This document shows, piece after piece, positions 26,830 to 36,351 of a stretch of DNA of 64,000 nt. How positions within the stretch are numbered: position 1 is the stretch's first letter; every line of letters starts with the position of its first letter. A program made the translations under genes and the position numbers. This DNA is from Desulfosudis oleivorans (GTDB lineage: Bacteria > Desulfobacterota > Desulfobacteria > Desulfobacterales > SURF-7). Under the pieces are notes generated by a model. That model did not search any database, had not been told where the DNA came from, and saw only the letters and a list, made by a program, of their open reading frames with translations. Location of the stretch: the NCBI GenBank assembly GCA_020723305.1, contig DYJC01000006.1:124001-188000 (forward strand), read 5' to 3'.

Positions 26830-27666
26830 TTAAAAATAGCTTTTCGGCACTGTAATGATATCATCCGGCAAAACAAAATCCCCCATTTCCGGTGTTATCT
26901 GTTTTTCTTCATTATCCTGGCGTCGGACAATCCATGCACGATCTTCAGAACCTCTTGGTGTTGCACCGCCGGCAATGGAGATCGCTTCACGAATTGTCAG
27001 ATCCTTCTCCCAGTTATATATACCCGGTTTTTTTACCTCACCGGTTACAAAAAATCTTGCCATTTTATTGATATAAATCGAATCTCCAGGAAGAATATAA
27101 AATTTATCATCCGTGCTGCTGATTGTTACCTGATTCAGATCAATGGTAATCATCTCGTTTTCCTTGGCCTGTTCCAGGGTTAAGGGTTTGTTTTTCAACA
27201 AAGGAGATTTTGGCCGAATGACTGTGGCCGACATGCCGGATTCATCCTCAAAACCACCTGCATCTGTTGTGAGCTTCAGGATATGGGTCCTCCCCTTGAT
27301 CACATAACTTCCTGGTTTTTTCACCGCACCGAACAGAAATACTTCCTGATTTTTAAATTCGGAAATCGTTATGGTGACCTGGGGAGAGATCAGATATCCG
27401 GAACCGAGTTTTCCTGTAATGCTTTTTTCAAGCTCAAATACAGACAGTCCTGCTGCATGAATTTTGCCGATCAACGGAAAAGTAAAATCCCCTTCCTGAG
27501 ACACCTCAACATTTCGGTTCAGATCAGCATGATCCCAGATCTGAATGGAAATGACATCTCCAGGCCCGATCATATATTCTCCTGTTGATTGTTCGGCATA
27601 AACATAAAAATTCAGTAAAAGCAAAATAGTAATAATTAGAAATTGAAGAAAACATCTTTTTTTCAT
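26830..27666 (-). CDS. Polysaccharide export protein, Wza-like (Poly_export plus SLBB)
   Basis: Periplasmic/outer-membrane export protein. From ATG 27666 there is a signal peptide (MKKRCFLQFLIITILLLLNFYVYAEQ). A Poly_export domain follows (YMIGPGDVISIQIWDHADLNRNVEVSQEGDFTFPLIGKI), then SLBB-type repeats (FLFGAVKKPGSYVI and FVTGEVKKPGIYNW). No lipobox Cys is present, unlike E. coli Wza. The long frame begins at 27681 with five extra residues. It lies between the outer-membrane barrel and the Wzc-like gene, forming the export core of the Wzx/Wzy pathway. Confidence 0.92.
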   Translation of the reverse strand: MKKRCFLQFLIITILLLLNFYVYAEQSTGEYMIGPGDVISIQIWDHADLNRNVEVSQEGDFTFPLIGKIHAAGLSVFELEKSITGKLGSGYLISPQVTITISEFKNQEVFLFGAVKKPGSYVIKGRTHILKLTTDAGGFEDESGMSATVIRPKSPLLKNKPLTLEQAKENEMITIDLNQVTISSTDDKFYILPGDSIYINKMARFFVTGEVKKPGIYNWEKDLTIREAISIAGGATPRGSEDRAWIVRRQDNEEKQITPEMGDFVLPDDIITVPKSYF

Positions 27667-27720
27667 ATCTGTCGCTCTCATCTCTATGTTAATTAAATAG
27701 CTCTTTTCACTGCAACCGGA

Positions 27721-28950
27721 TTATAAGGACAACCTTACCCCAAAGAACCCTGAATTTTCTTTGTATTCCTCTGTTTTATCATCTGAGACTGTTTGTTTAT
27801 ATTGGTAGTTCAGTGAAAAATCCACCCACTGATTTAAAGCATACTCCAATCCAATTCGGGTTTTATATATATCATCTTCTTCCCGATTCGCTGTTTCATC
27901 AAACTTCTTATTCTGATATCTCAGCCGCAAAGACAATTTCAGCGGCTCACTGTAATTGTATTGAATAGCACCTTGCCAGGTTGTAAAGGTATAGTTGTGC
28001 CCGGATTCATTTTCAGCCCGAGTAGAATCTTCAAGACTTCGGTTAACTTTCAGTTGCAGAGTTGTCACATCGGTAAGCCTATAGGTCAACGCTGTGTCCG
28101 TGACTAGCCTGTCAACATCTTCTTCACCTTCATACTCGGTTTTCTGATAACCGATCCTTAAATTTCCGGAAAGTCTTGTCTCCGGTGTCCATCGTGCCCC
28201 CACATATATTGCATTCGAACGTGAATCCCCTGCTGGGCCTACCAGGTCATTTCTCTTGTTTATGATATGTCGATAATCCAGAAGTAAAGGGAACCTGGAG
28301 AAATATCGGTTTACATAATCCAATTTAAATAGAGTACGATCATAATCATCCTGGTCAGAATCATTTGATAAATCGGATCGGTCATCAAACTCTCTTGATT
28401 TATACTCATATCGAAATCCGATATCTGTGAATTCCCCTGGTTTCAGTTTTGTATCTGCGTAGGCTGTCTTTAACAAATATGGTTGATCTGTATCATCTTC
28501 ATCCTCTGGCTGAATGGCTGTATTCGATATCTTATCATCCGACTGAATGGCTGTATCCAATATTATTGTCCCTAATTCAAAAGTGGAATCGGATGGCGTA
28601 GTTAATAGCCAATCCATCTTACCTTCATTATCTCTTCCATCCAGATCGTCATATTTAGCGTAAAAAGAAAAATCTCCTTTATAATGTAAACCAAGCCGAC
28701 TATTTTCCGTAGTCGCGAGATAACTGGACAGTCCGGGGGATATTGTCACAATATTATCTTTTTTCGTATTTTCATGTTCCTGAAAAACATTATCACTGTA
28801 TTGATTTTCTATTGATATCTGGGGGCTTATTAAAAATCTCCCCCAGCCAATCTCATCAGCGGAAACCCCGGAAGAACAAAACAATCCGAACAACAAAATC
28901 GGTTTTACAGAAAATGTAAGAACCCCTTTTTTAAGTAATTGTGATAACAT
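27721..28950 (-). CDS. Outer-membrane beta-barrel protein of the export locus
   Basis: A signal peptide (about 31 residues, ending SSGVSADE) precedes a 375-residue region of alternating aromatic and polar strands, such as SRLGLHYKGDFSFYAKYDDLDG and FTDIGFRYEYKSREFDDRS. It ends with a strand NSGFFGVRLSL that terminates in a hydrophobic residue, as outer-membrane barrels do. This resembles the EpsL/BBP2-like barrels found beside exosortase-linked export genes. Likely role: outer-membrane conduit for the polymer. AGGA precedes ATG 28950. A sigma-54-like site lies about 115 bp upstream, making this the first gene of the export operon. Confidence 0.8.
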   Translation of the reverse strand: MLSQLLKKGVLTFSVKPILLFGLFCSSGVSADEIGWGRFLISPQISIENQYSDNVFQEHENTKKDNIVTISPGLSSYLATTENSRLGLHYKGDFSFYAKYDDLDGRDNEGKMDWLLTTPSDSTFELGTIILDTAIQSDDKISNTAIQPEDEDDTDQPYLLKTAYADTKLKPGEFTDIGFRYEYKSREFDDRSDLSNDSDQDDYDRTLFKLDYVNRYFSRFPLLLDYRHIINKRNDLVGPAGDSRSNAIYVGARWTPETRLSGNLRIGYQKTEYEGEEDVDRLVTDTALTYRLTDVTTLQLKVNRSLEDSTRAENESGHNYTFTTWQGAIQYNYSEPLKLSLRLRYQNKKFDETANREEDDIYKTRIGLEYALNQWVDFSLNYQYKQTVSDDKTEEYKENSGFFGVRLSL

Positions 28951-29061
28951 AATTCCTGTTCTTCTCGATCTTACCCGTTTGTATGTTTATATAGCTCCGC
29001 TTTCTGGATTACACAGCCTCATGGTGTGTAATAAATCTTTCAAAAAAGTTAGCGAGTGTTA

Positions 29062-29080
29062 CAGCAATAATCATTCCAAA
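29062..29080 (-). promoter_or_regulatory. Sigma-54-like promoter for the export operon
   Basis: The minus strand reads TTGGAATGATTATTGCT, with GG at 29077-29076, exactly 10 bp, and GC at 29065-29064. The -24 box is TGGAA instead of TGGCA. The rest of the 28951-29300 gap shows no gene. Confidence 0.5.
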
Positions 29081-29300
29081 TGCCCTTTTAAGAATGATTG
29101 GCTACCAACTATCTTTTTCTAAAAAACTAACATTTTGTGATTTCAAAATGTTAATGAAAAAAGAAAGCAAAATAGAAATTGTCGCCAAATTCGCATATTT
29201 TTATAATCATGTCAATAAATGGTTATATTTAAAATATTTAAGAATATTAATCCATAAAAAGTGCGCATAACGCTTCATAGGTGGGTAAAACAATACTTAT

Positions 29301-29442
29301 GGGCCGATTTTAAAACTATTAAAAAAGCGTCACACCGGTGAAAGCCGGTGTGCAGAAAAAAACTAATAATACTGGATATCGCTACGCGTCAGTGTGTGTC
29401 CGGCTTTTGCTGGAAAGACAACAACAGCCTTTTAAACAGGCT
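29301..29442. repeat. MITE copy 5 (142 bp, degenerate), 4-bp duplication TTAT
   Basis: Ends GGGCCGATTTTAAAA and CTTTTAAACAGGCT are diverged from the other copies, but TTAT is still duplicated at 29297-29300 and 29443-29446. The right duplication contains the TAA stop codon of the Ig-repeat lipoprotein gene. Confidence 0.75.
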
Positions 29443-32400
29443 TTATAGAGTATCGTTCACAGTAATCGTAACTGTCTCACTGTCATCTTCAGATGGAACA
29501 CCATCATCCATTACTGTGAATGTTACAACATAGTCACCTGCCTCATCTGGTAGCGGTGTCCAGATGAATTCTCCGGTGTCCGGGTCAAACGAAGCTCCAG
29601 CCGGTGAATTGCTGATAGTAAATTCGTAGTCATCTCCATCCGGATCACTGGCTGTTACAGTAAAACTTAATGTGTCACCTTCATCTATTGTCTGGTTGCC
29701 TATTGGATTCAGTACCGGAGGTCGGTTTACATCTCCAACCGTTATACTGAACTGCTCACTGTCGTTCTGCGCAGGCGATCCATTATCCGTTACTGTAATC
29801 TGAACATTCGTATATGTTCCGGATTGACCATAACCCGGCGTCCATGTGAATACTCCACTGTTTGCGTTAATCGAAGCGCCACTCGGCGCATTGCTGAGAG
29901 AAAAAGTGTAATCATCTCCATCCGGATCACTGGCCGTTGCCGTAAAACTTAACGTGCCACCCTCATTTACCGTCCGGTTGCCTATCACATTCAGCACCGG
30001 AGGGCGGTTCACATCTCCGACTGTGATACTGAACTGCTCACTGTCGCTCTGTGCTGGTGATCCATTATCCGTTACCGTAATCTGAACATTCGTATATATA
30101 CCGGATTGACCGTAGGCCGTCGTCCAGGTGAATGCGCCGGTGTTCGGGTTAATCGAAGCTCCAGTCGGTGCATTGCTGAGAGAAAAAGTGTAATCATCCC
30201 CATCCGGATCACTGGCCGTTGCCGTAAAGTTCAATGTGCTTCCCTCGTTTACTGTCCGGTTGCCGATCGCATTCAGGACCGGAGGGCGGTTCACATCTCC
30301 GACTGTGATACTGAACTGCTCACTGTCGCTCTGTGCTGGTGATCCATCATCCGTTACTGTAATCTGAACATTCGTATATGTTCCGGATTGACCATAACCC
30401 GGCGTCCATGTGAATACTCCACTGTTTGCGTTAATCGAAGCGCCACTCGGCGCATTGCTAAGAGAAAAAGTGTAATCATCTCCATCCGGATCAATGGCCG
30501 TTGCCGTAAAAGTTAATGTGCCACCTTCATTTACCGTCCGGTTGCCTATCGCATTCAGCACCGGAGGGCGGTTCACTTCTCCGACTGTGATACTGAACTG
30601 CTCGCTGTCGCTCAGTACAGGTGATCCATTATCCGTTACTGTAATCCGAACGTTCGTATATGTGCCGGATTGATTGTACGCCGGTGTCCAGGTGAATACT
30701 CCACTGTTTGCGTCAATCGAGGCCCCGGTCGGCGCATTGCTGAGGGAAAAGGTATAACCATCTCCATCCGGATCACTAGCTGATGCTGTAAAACTTAAAG
30801 TACTTCCCTCACTTACTGTACGGTTGCCGATTGAATTCAGCACTGGAGACCGGTTTACATTTGAAACACGAATCGTTACGGTTTCTGTATCTGTTCCAAC
30901 TGGCGAACCATTATCCGTTACAGCAAAAGTTACATTGTAATCGCCTGCCGCATCATATCCAGGTGTCCATCTGAATACATGAGTGCTTGTATTAAAGGTG
31001 GCTCCATCCGGCAGTCCGCTGGCCGAATAGGTCAGCGTGTCACCAAGATCCGGGTCACTGGCAGATATTGTAAATTGTAATAGAGAGCCTTCATTAACTG
31101 GTTTATCACCAATTGAATTCAGTGTGGGCTGTCCGTTCACATCCGTTACGGAAATTGTAACTATCTCTGAATCCGTAAGGCTGGGTGAACTATTGTCTCT
31201 TACAGTGAATGTAATATCATAACTTCCCGCTTCATCATATTCCGGTCTCCAACTGAAAGTATTTCCAACAAAACTCCAGCCTGAGGGCAGTGGATTTGCA
31301 CCACTGGAGGTCGCAGAATAGGTCAGCGTATCACCGCTGTCCGGATCTGTGCCCGATATTGAGAATGTTAACAAGTTTCCCTCGTTCACCACTTGATGGC
31401 CAATGGGTGTCAACACAGGTGCTCTGTTGGCATTCGCAATGGTAATAACAATAGTCTCACTATCATCCAGATTTGGCATCCCATTATCAACTACTGTAAA
31501 TTTGAGGTCGTATTGACCAGCATCGTTATAGGTCGGTATCCAGGTAAAGACTTTGGTATCCGCATTAAAATTCCAACCCGTGGGGAGAGGTTGATTGGAC
31601 CCTGTATCATCATTTGATTCTGCTGAAAAAGTCAGTGTGTTTCCATCAGAATCTGTTGCCGTTACCGTAAATCTTAGCTGAATACCCTCTGTTCCGGCCT
31701 TGTTGCCAACAAGGCTGAGTACCGGTGGTCTGTTCACATCGCCAACCGATATCCAGATTTCTTCAGAATCTCCAAGAACAGGAGTGCCATCATCTGTTGC
31801 GGTAAAAATGATCTGGTAATTACCGGTATCCTCAAATTCAGGCCTCCAGGTAAATGTTCGTGTCGAAGCATTAAAAATCCATCCGGCAGGCAAAGCATAA
31901 GCGCCATTTGACTCAGCAGTATATGTAATACTGTCTCCATCCGGGTCATTTGCCGTAATGGTGAATGTTAATCTTTTATCTTCTTCTACGCTTCGATTAC
32001 CAATTGAAGCCAATACCGGTGGACGATTTACATCCCCAACTGTTATTGTAATCACTTCATAATCACTTAACGGGTCATCACCGCTTTCATCTGTTACTTT
32101 AAAGATGACATTCTGATATGCTCCTGCCTGATTATAACCAGGTGTCCACCTGAATTCATGAGTATTTACGTTAAAGGAAGCTCCAGCAGGCAGACTGCTT
32201 GCCTCATAAATCAGGTTATCGTCATTATTGGAGTCAGGATCAATGGCACTTATCGTAAATCTCAATTCACTGTTTTCATTGATGCTCTTGTTACCGATAG
32301 AATTCAATTGTGGTGGATGGTTGACACCATCGTCACCAACAGTAATGGTGATTGTTTCCTCATCACGCTGGTCAATATTATCTGATACATAAAACAGAAT

Positions 32401-33351
32401 ATCCGGATATGACTTCCCTCCCTGGTAAAAATCAGGTGTCCATACAAATTGGCGGGTTGTTGGATTGAAGGTTGCTCCGGCGGGAAGATTTCCAGCCGAG
32501 AATGTCAAGTCTTTGCCTTCCGGATCCGTTGCTTGGATAAAAAAAGTTAATGTCTCATCCTCGGTTACCTTTTTATCCCCAATGGGATCAAGCACCGGAG
32601 GCAAGTTCACTTCCTTTTCAATTCTGAATGAAAAAGGAGTTGATTTGCCTGTGTTCCCGAAATTGTCGACTGCATCCACTCTCCAATAGTAAAGGACATC
32701 GGTTGACAGCCCTTCGGAGGGATATTCTGTGGCCGTTGTGGTTTTAATAACAGGGTTACTGAGATCGCTATTCATCGAGATAACAATCTGGTATTCTGTT
32801 GCTCCTGGAACATTACTCCACTGGAGCTTAAAGGCTCCGCTTGTCAATGTTGCTCCATCATCCGGCTCAATCAGTTCCGGCGAAAAGGGTTCTGCCACAA
32901 TCGGCTCCGGCTTCACTGTCTGCCCTGCAGTAACGGTGACATTATTCTGTTCACCTCTGAAAACAACTTCATTGTTCAAATTTTTTCCCAGAATAACAAT
33001 CCTGCGCCCTTCGCCGGCTTCAATTCCTTCGATAACACCGGAATGTTCATTGCAATCCCAGCCTTGTGATCCGCTGTCGCCCAGGAACCGGTTTTCAGAA
33101 TCATAAACTGCGGCATAAATATATGCGACGTCACTGTTTTCACAATTCAATGTGCCGTCCGGGTTCTGGATATCCGAATCCGCACTTTGCGTTTTCCAGG
33201 TAATACTCAAAGCGATTCGGCCGGATTCTTTTGATTTTTCCACTTGCTGTTCCGGCTCATCACCACAACCGGAAAAAATGAATATCATAATAGATGCAAG
33301 GATAATAATGATACCCTGCACAGATATTTTTTTTAATGTCTTTCTTCCCAT
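29443..33351 (-). CDS. Giant lipoprotein with 11 Ig-like (cadherin/He_PIG-type) repeats
   Basis: From ATG 33351 (GGAG 5 bp upstream) the protein starts MGRKTLKKISVQGII and has a lipobox MIFIFSGC, so it should be lipidated (1302 aa). A fibronectin-like domain (FKLQWSNVPGATEYQIVIS) is followed by 11 repeats of about 90-95 residues. Each begins NRPPVLNAIGNRTVNEGGTL and has a Ca-binding-type DPDGD and a W-T-P strand. Repeats 7-11 are the most alike and have a 282-bp DNA period. The protein ends ETVTITVNDTL with no anchor. It is probably a surface adhesin or matrix scaffold, co-transcribed with the small Gly-rich protein upstream. Confidence 0.88.
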   Translation of the reverse strand: MGRKTLKKISVQGIIIILASIMIFIFSGCGDEPEQQVEKSKESGRIALSITWKTQSADSDIQNPDGTLNCENSDVAYIYAAVYDSENRFLGDSGSQGWDCNEHSGVIEGIEAGEGRRIVILGKNLNNEVVFRGEQNNVTVTAGQTVKPEPIVAEPFSPELIEPDDGATLTSGAFKLQWSNVPGATEYQIVISMNSDLSNPVIKTTTATEYPSEGLSTDVLYYWRVDAVDNFGNTGKSTPFSFRIEKEVNLPPVLDPIGDKKVTEDETLTFFIQATDPEGKDLTFSAGNLPAGATFNPTTRQFVWTPDFYQGGKSYPDILFYVSDNIDQRDEETITITVGDDGVNHPPQLNSIGNKSINENSELRFTISAIDPDSNNDDNLIYEASSLPAGASFNVNTHEFRWTPGYNQAGAYQNVIFKVTDESGDDPLSDYEVITITVGDVNRPPVLASIGNRSVEEDKRLTFTITANDPDGDSITYTAESNGAYALPAGWIFNASTRTFTWRPEFEDTGNYQIIFTATDDGTPVLGDSEEIWISVGDVNRPPVLSLVGNKAGTEGIQLRFTVTATDSDGNTLTFSAESNDDTGSNQPLPTGWNFNADTKVFTWIPTYNDAGQYDLKFTVVDNGMPNLDDSETIVITIANANRAPVLTPIGHQVVNEGNLLTFSISGTDPDSGDTLTYSATSSGANPLPSGWSFVGNTFSWRPEYDEAGSYDITFTVRDNSSPSLTDSEIVTISVTDVNGQPTLNSIGDKPVNEGSLLQFTISASDPDLGDTLTYSASGLPDGATFNTSTHVFRWTPGYDAAGDYNVTFAVTDNGSPVGTDTETVTIRVSNVNRSPVLNSIGNRTVSEGSTLSFTASASDPDGDGYTFSLSNAPTGASIDANSGVFTWTPAYNQSGTYTNVRITVTDNGSPVLSDSEQFSITVGEVNRPPVLNAIGNRTVNEGGTLTFTATAIDPDGDDYTFSLSNAPSGASINANSGVFTWTPGYGQSGTYTNVQITVTDDGSPAQSDSEQFSITVGDVNRPPVLNAIGNRTVNEGSTLNFTATASDPDGDDYTFSLSNAPTGASINPNTGAFTWTTAYGQSGIYTNVQITVTDNGSPAQSDSEQFSITVGDVNRPPVLNVIGNRTVNEGGTLSFTATASDPDGDDYTFSLSNAPSGASINANSGVFTWTPGYGQSGTYTNVQITVTDNGSPAQNDSEQFSITVGDVNRPPVLNPIGNQTIDEGDTLSFTVTASDPDGDDYEFTISNSPAGASFDPDTGEFIWTPLPDEAGDYVVTFTVMDDGVPSEDDSETVTITVNDTL
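29719..30850. repeat. 282-bp tandem repeats inside the lipoprotein gene
   Basis: The phrase GGAGGGCGGTTCACATCTCC and the bases around it recur at about 29719, 30001, 30283 and 30565, i.e. every 282 bp (94 codons). Adjacent units are close to identical at the DNA level, including synonymous sites, which points to recent duplication or gene conversion. Confidence 0.85.
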
Positions 33352-33407
33352 TCCGACTCCAAACAACATGTATTCCGATCTTTTAACTTATAGCTGAATT
33401 AACAAGA

Positions 33408-33752
33408 TTACCAGGTAACTTCCACATTCCCTTTGTTGGTCTCACCTGCAGGCTGTTGAGCGACGGTTCCATCATCACCACCGCCTCCCCCACCGCTTGC
33501 AGCAGCACCTGCAGCAGCCAATGCACCAACCGCCAATGCCCCTAGTATTATCCACTCCCATTTCCCCATTTTTTTCTCAACTGTTTCAACAGGGATCGTT
33601 TCTTCCGGAGTAGCCATCATTTCAGGTTTATTCTGCGTAATCTTACTATTATTTTCTGCAACAACCGGTTGAGCATTTAGAAAAGATGCCTGATAAAAAA
33701 GAAGTGTAAAAATCATGACAATGACAGCGATTATTTTCTTACAACAAACCAT
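33408..33752 (-). CDS. Small secreted or membrane protein with Gly-rich tail
   Basis: A 114-aa protein. A signal peptide (MVCCKKIIAVIVMIFTLLFYQASFLNAQP) is followed by a charged linker and then a hydrophobic Ala/Gly segment IILGALAVGALAAAGAAASGGGGGG with a polar tail. GGAGAG sits 5 bp before ATG 33752, and a hairpin stands right in front of that site. It lies 56 bp upstream of the Ig-repeat lipoprotein gene and probably shares its transcript. Function not recognised; similar Ala/Gly helices occur in membrane-associated partners of surface proteins. Confidence 0.7.
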   Translation of the reverse strand: MVCCKKIIAVIVMIFTLLFYQASFLNAQPVVAENNSKITQNKPEMMATPEETIPVETVEKKMGKWEWIILGALAVGALAAAGAAASGGGGGGDDGTVAQQPAGETNKGNVEVTW

Positions 33753-33763
33753 TTTTTCTCTCC

Positions 33764-33787
33764 TTCAGGTTTTTCTCCAAACCTGAG
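33764..33787 (-). promoter_or_regulatory. Leader hairpin abutting the ribosome-binding site
   Basis: On the minus strand CTCAGGTTT-GGAGAA-AAACCTGAA forms a stem of 8 Watson-Crick pairs plus a G-T pair, ending at the base before GGAGAG. The loop itself contains a GGAGA that could mimic the ribosome-binding site. It may control translation or stabilise the mRNA. The rest of the 33788-34097 gap contains only the sigma-54-like site. Confidence 0.4.
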
Positions 33788-33926
33788 TTTTTATCTGTAT
33801 ACCCAATTATTCAATTGCCTTAGAGAAACAGAATAAGAACTGACGGCACAATGATTAAGACAAATAACCTATTGTGGGTATTTTCTCCACTTTTTTTACA
33901 CAGCCGACAAGGTTACCCGGATGGTC

Positions 33927-33943
33927 TGCAAATAAAGTGCCTT
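33927..33943 (-). promoter_or_regulatory. Sigma-54-like promoter for the lipoprotein transcript
   Basis: The minus strand reads AAGGCACTTTATTTGCA, with GG at 33941-33940, exactly 10 bp, and GC at 33929-33928. Both half-sites are near consensus (GGCAC, TTGCA). Transcription would start near 33916, leaving a leader of about 165 nt that includes the hairpin at 33764-33787. Confidence 0.62.
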
Positions 33944-34097
33944 AATTGAAGAAGTTATATTCAATGATATATCAAATAGTTAAATAAAATAATTTTAGAG
34001 TCTCACCATTTGCTTTGTTACTTTAGGAAAATTGTTTCTTATTTTTCGGTAGTCAATTCATCATTATTTCTTTGGTAAAAAAAATCTTTTATTCATT

Positions 34098-35396
34098 TTA
34101 CATTTTTGGAATGCTGATCGTTTTATCCTGAATTGTTTTTAATGCAGGCAGGATTATTGGTGTCTGCTCCCCACCCATTTGTTTTGCCCCATTAAAAACA
34201 TTCTGAAAAATATAACTATAGACCTCTTTGACAGATATTGTTTTATCTGAGTTTGTATCTGCCTCACCTCGAATCCCTCTTAACAGGTAATAGGTAAATA
34301 ATCCATGCTGCATGGCGTGATAGGCTTTATTGATCTGAGAATCCGTTGCAGCGTGGATTGAAATTACTTTTTTAGAGTCGATGGAGATGCTTTTCGATAC
34401 TGAGGTTTTTGTCTCCGTTTTCGGTAACAGCCATTCTGCTTTTCTTGAAGCAGAGCCGCTGAAACAAGTATCCAGAAATACATATGTCATACTGTTTTTC
34501 AGACTATCCAGTTCCTTATAAAACTTTTTTAACGGATAACCAGTCGCCTCCACAGCTTTTGGGTCTCCCTCTTTTAACAACAGATAAGGCTCGCCATTTT
34601 TCAAGCCAGTCAGTCCATGCCCTACAAAATAAACATATAAAATTGAATCTTTTTGAATATTCGGTGGAAAATATTGCGTGATATAGCTTTCCAGTTGAGC
34701 GTTTGTAGCCTGATCATCCAGAATTGTTACGATATTTCCTTCTGGTACACCCAGTATCCTGCTCAAATAATCTTTTACAATCAAGGCATCTTTTTTCGCA
34801 TAAACCACCTCAGGCAGATGGAGATACTTTTCGATCCCGATAATAAGACCCCATCTGTTATATTGATATTCAGGTTTTATATTTTCAGGCAATTGAATGA
34901 CATACTTTGGTTCCATTAAATGAAAATATTGTGTATCGATCCTTTCATCATCCAAAAAAACGTGGGCTTCCCACTTCCCTAAGAAACCAGAAGCTTTTTC
35001 TCCTGCAATGGAAAGCCGATGCCAGATCGTTACATCCCGGATAAAACTTTTATCAGATGCCTTGGCAACTGCATTTCCTGTTGAATAGTATAGCTTTCCA
35101 TCCGGTGAATACCATTCCCATCGAACATCATGTTTTCCAGACAGATTCTCCAATTGTAAAAGTGCAACGACTTCTTTATCTGCGGTACTGTAAATTGTCG
35201 AAGCATCAATCGATTTAGCAGTGACACCTGTGTCATCAATTTTTTTGGAAAGGGTCAATTTGACAAATTTGATATCCGGTTGTTTCCGGATCTCTTTGGT
35301 CTGCGTGCAGGAGACGGCAATACTCAAATATAATGGAATCATAACTGTTACAATTAACTGCATCCCCTTAAAGCGGGAACTGCACACATCATTCAT
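34098..35396 (-). CDS. Caspase-like (C14/metacaspase) lipoprotein
   Basis: 432 aa. A signal with lipobox LSIAVSC (Cys 30) indicates a lipoprotein. Residues 40-165 form a beta-rich domain (GKHDVRWEWYSPDGKLYYSTG). A caspase-fold peptidase domain starts at RWGLIIGIEKYLHLPEVVYAKKDA (about 181-204). The catalytic His is in YFVGHGL (His 260) and Cys in LDTCFSG (Cys 311). An EF-hand-like DTNSDKTISVKEV lies near 385-397. GGGAG precedes the ATG at 35396. Bacterial proteins of this family cleave after Arg/Lys in toxins, signalling proteins or surface substrates. An envelope location beside Ig-repeat adhesins suggests processing of a surface protein, but no partner is proven. Confidence 0.85.
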   Translation of the reverse strand: MNDVCSSRFKGMQLIVTVMIPLYLSIAVSCTQTKEIRKQPDIKFVKLTLSKKIDDTGVTAKSIDASTIYSTADKEVVALLQLENLSGKHDVRWEWYSPDGKLYYSTGNAVAKASDKSFIRDVTIWHRLSIAGEKASGFLGKWEAHVFLDDERIDTQYFHLMEPKYVIQLPENIKPEYQYNRWGLIIGIEKYLHLPEVVYAKKDALIVKDYLSRILGVPEGNIVTILDDQATNAQLESYITQYFPPNIQKDSILYVYFVGHGLTGLKNGEPYLLLKEGDPKAVEATGYPLKKFYKELDSLKNSMTYVFLDTCFSGSASRKAEWLLPKTETKTSVSKSISIDSKKVISIHAATDSQINKAYHAMQHGLFTYYLLRGIRGEADTNSDKTISVKEVYSYIFQNVFNGAKQMGGEQTPIILPALKTIQDKTISIPKM

Positions 35397-35711
35397 TTTT
35401 TTCTATCTCCCGGAAAACCTTTTAAAGGACATCAATCTAACTAAAGAGCCAATTTTAAAACGATTACAAACGGTCACATCGGTAAAACAAATCGACCGGT
35501 TTTTAAAAAAACCAAACTTGATTCAAACATACGGCTTTTATTGGATCTGATGACTGCATTTTTATTAAAATCAAATCATTATGTCAATAAATTTCCAAGG
35601 ATGGCCATTTCTGATAACCTCCTGAATAAATACTTGTAAAGATCAAGCCAGTACGTTACATACAGATTGAATTGAAGTGCAATAATATACTATTAAAAAT
35701 AGGAGAAATTC
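35397..35711. other. Divergent gap with a partial MITE
   Basis: The left end of the MITE family (GAGCCAATTTTAAAA, followed by about 30 bp of body) is at 35446-35490. No right end or duplication is seen. Nothing else is recognised apart from an AGGAG site (35701-35705) for the next gene. Confidence 0.6.
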
Positions 35712-36326
35712 GTGAATTTCAAGAAACGGCAACTCAATCCAATCATGATATGCCTGTTTATTATTACTGTTTTTGTCACAATTAGCCCAATGGTGAGTTT
35801 CGCTGCCGGTGAAGAATCAGCAACCATCATTCAAAAAAGAGTCGTTTACCTGATTGGAAACGGTGATTTGTTAAACGTCATCACCTGGACCGGTGCGGAA
35901 TTCACAAAGGAAGAAGTGACGGTAAGAATTGACGGTAAAATTACACTCCCTTTGCTGAATGACATTCAGGCTGCCGGAAAAACACCTGTTGAATTGAAAA
36001 AAGAGATTGAAAAAGGATTGGCTGTTTTTGTTGAATCACCGACTGTTACTGTCATTGTCAAAAAACAGGAAAGTAAAAGATTTTATGTTATCGGGGAAGT
36101 GTTGCATTCCGGCAGCTATTCCCTGACAAAGCAACTGACCGTCTTGCAAGCAATTGCAACTGCCGGAGGATTTGCAGAAAAAGCATCCAAAGATGAAATT
36201 ATTTTGATTCGAGAGCATTCCGGAGGCAATTTAACTTTCCGGATTAATTATAATGAAATCATGAAAGGAGAAAACCTCAACACGAATATCGCCATTCAAC
36301 CCGATGATACAATTATCATTCCGTAG
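35712..36326 (+). CDS. Second polysaccharide export protein, short Wza-like (SLBB)
   Basis: GTG start at 35712 with AGGAG 6 bp upstream; 204 aa. A signal peptide (about 32 residues, ending VSFAAGEE) precedes a Poly_export domain, YLIGNGDLLNVITWTGAEFTKEEVTVRIDGKITLPLLNDIQ. One SLBB repeat follows (FYVIGEVLHSGSYSLTKQLTVLQAIATAGGF). It ends ...QPDDTIIIP. It is a paralogue of the protein at 26830-27666 but lacks the second SLBB repeat. It is transcribed alone, opposite to its neighbours. It may serve a second polymer or act as an adaptor for the ABC-type exporter. Confidence 0.85.
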   Translation: MNFKKRQLNPIMICLFIITVFVTISPMVSFAAGEESATIIQKRVVYLIGNGDLLNVITWTGAEFTKEEVTVRIDGKITLPLLNDIQAAGKTPVELKKEIEKGLAVFVESPTVTVIVKKQESKRFYVIGEVLHSGSYSLTKQLTVLQAIATAGGFAEKASKDEIILIREHSGGNLTFRINYNEIMKGENLNTNIAIQPDDTIIIP

Positions 36327-36351
36327 AAGGCATATAAAGTGAGAATCGATT

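Noticed and set aside
29443-33369. Antisense open frames inside the Ig-repeat gene
   Set aside because: They are shadows of a repetitive coding sequence and lack their own ribosome-binding sites.
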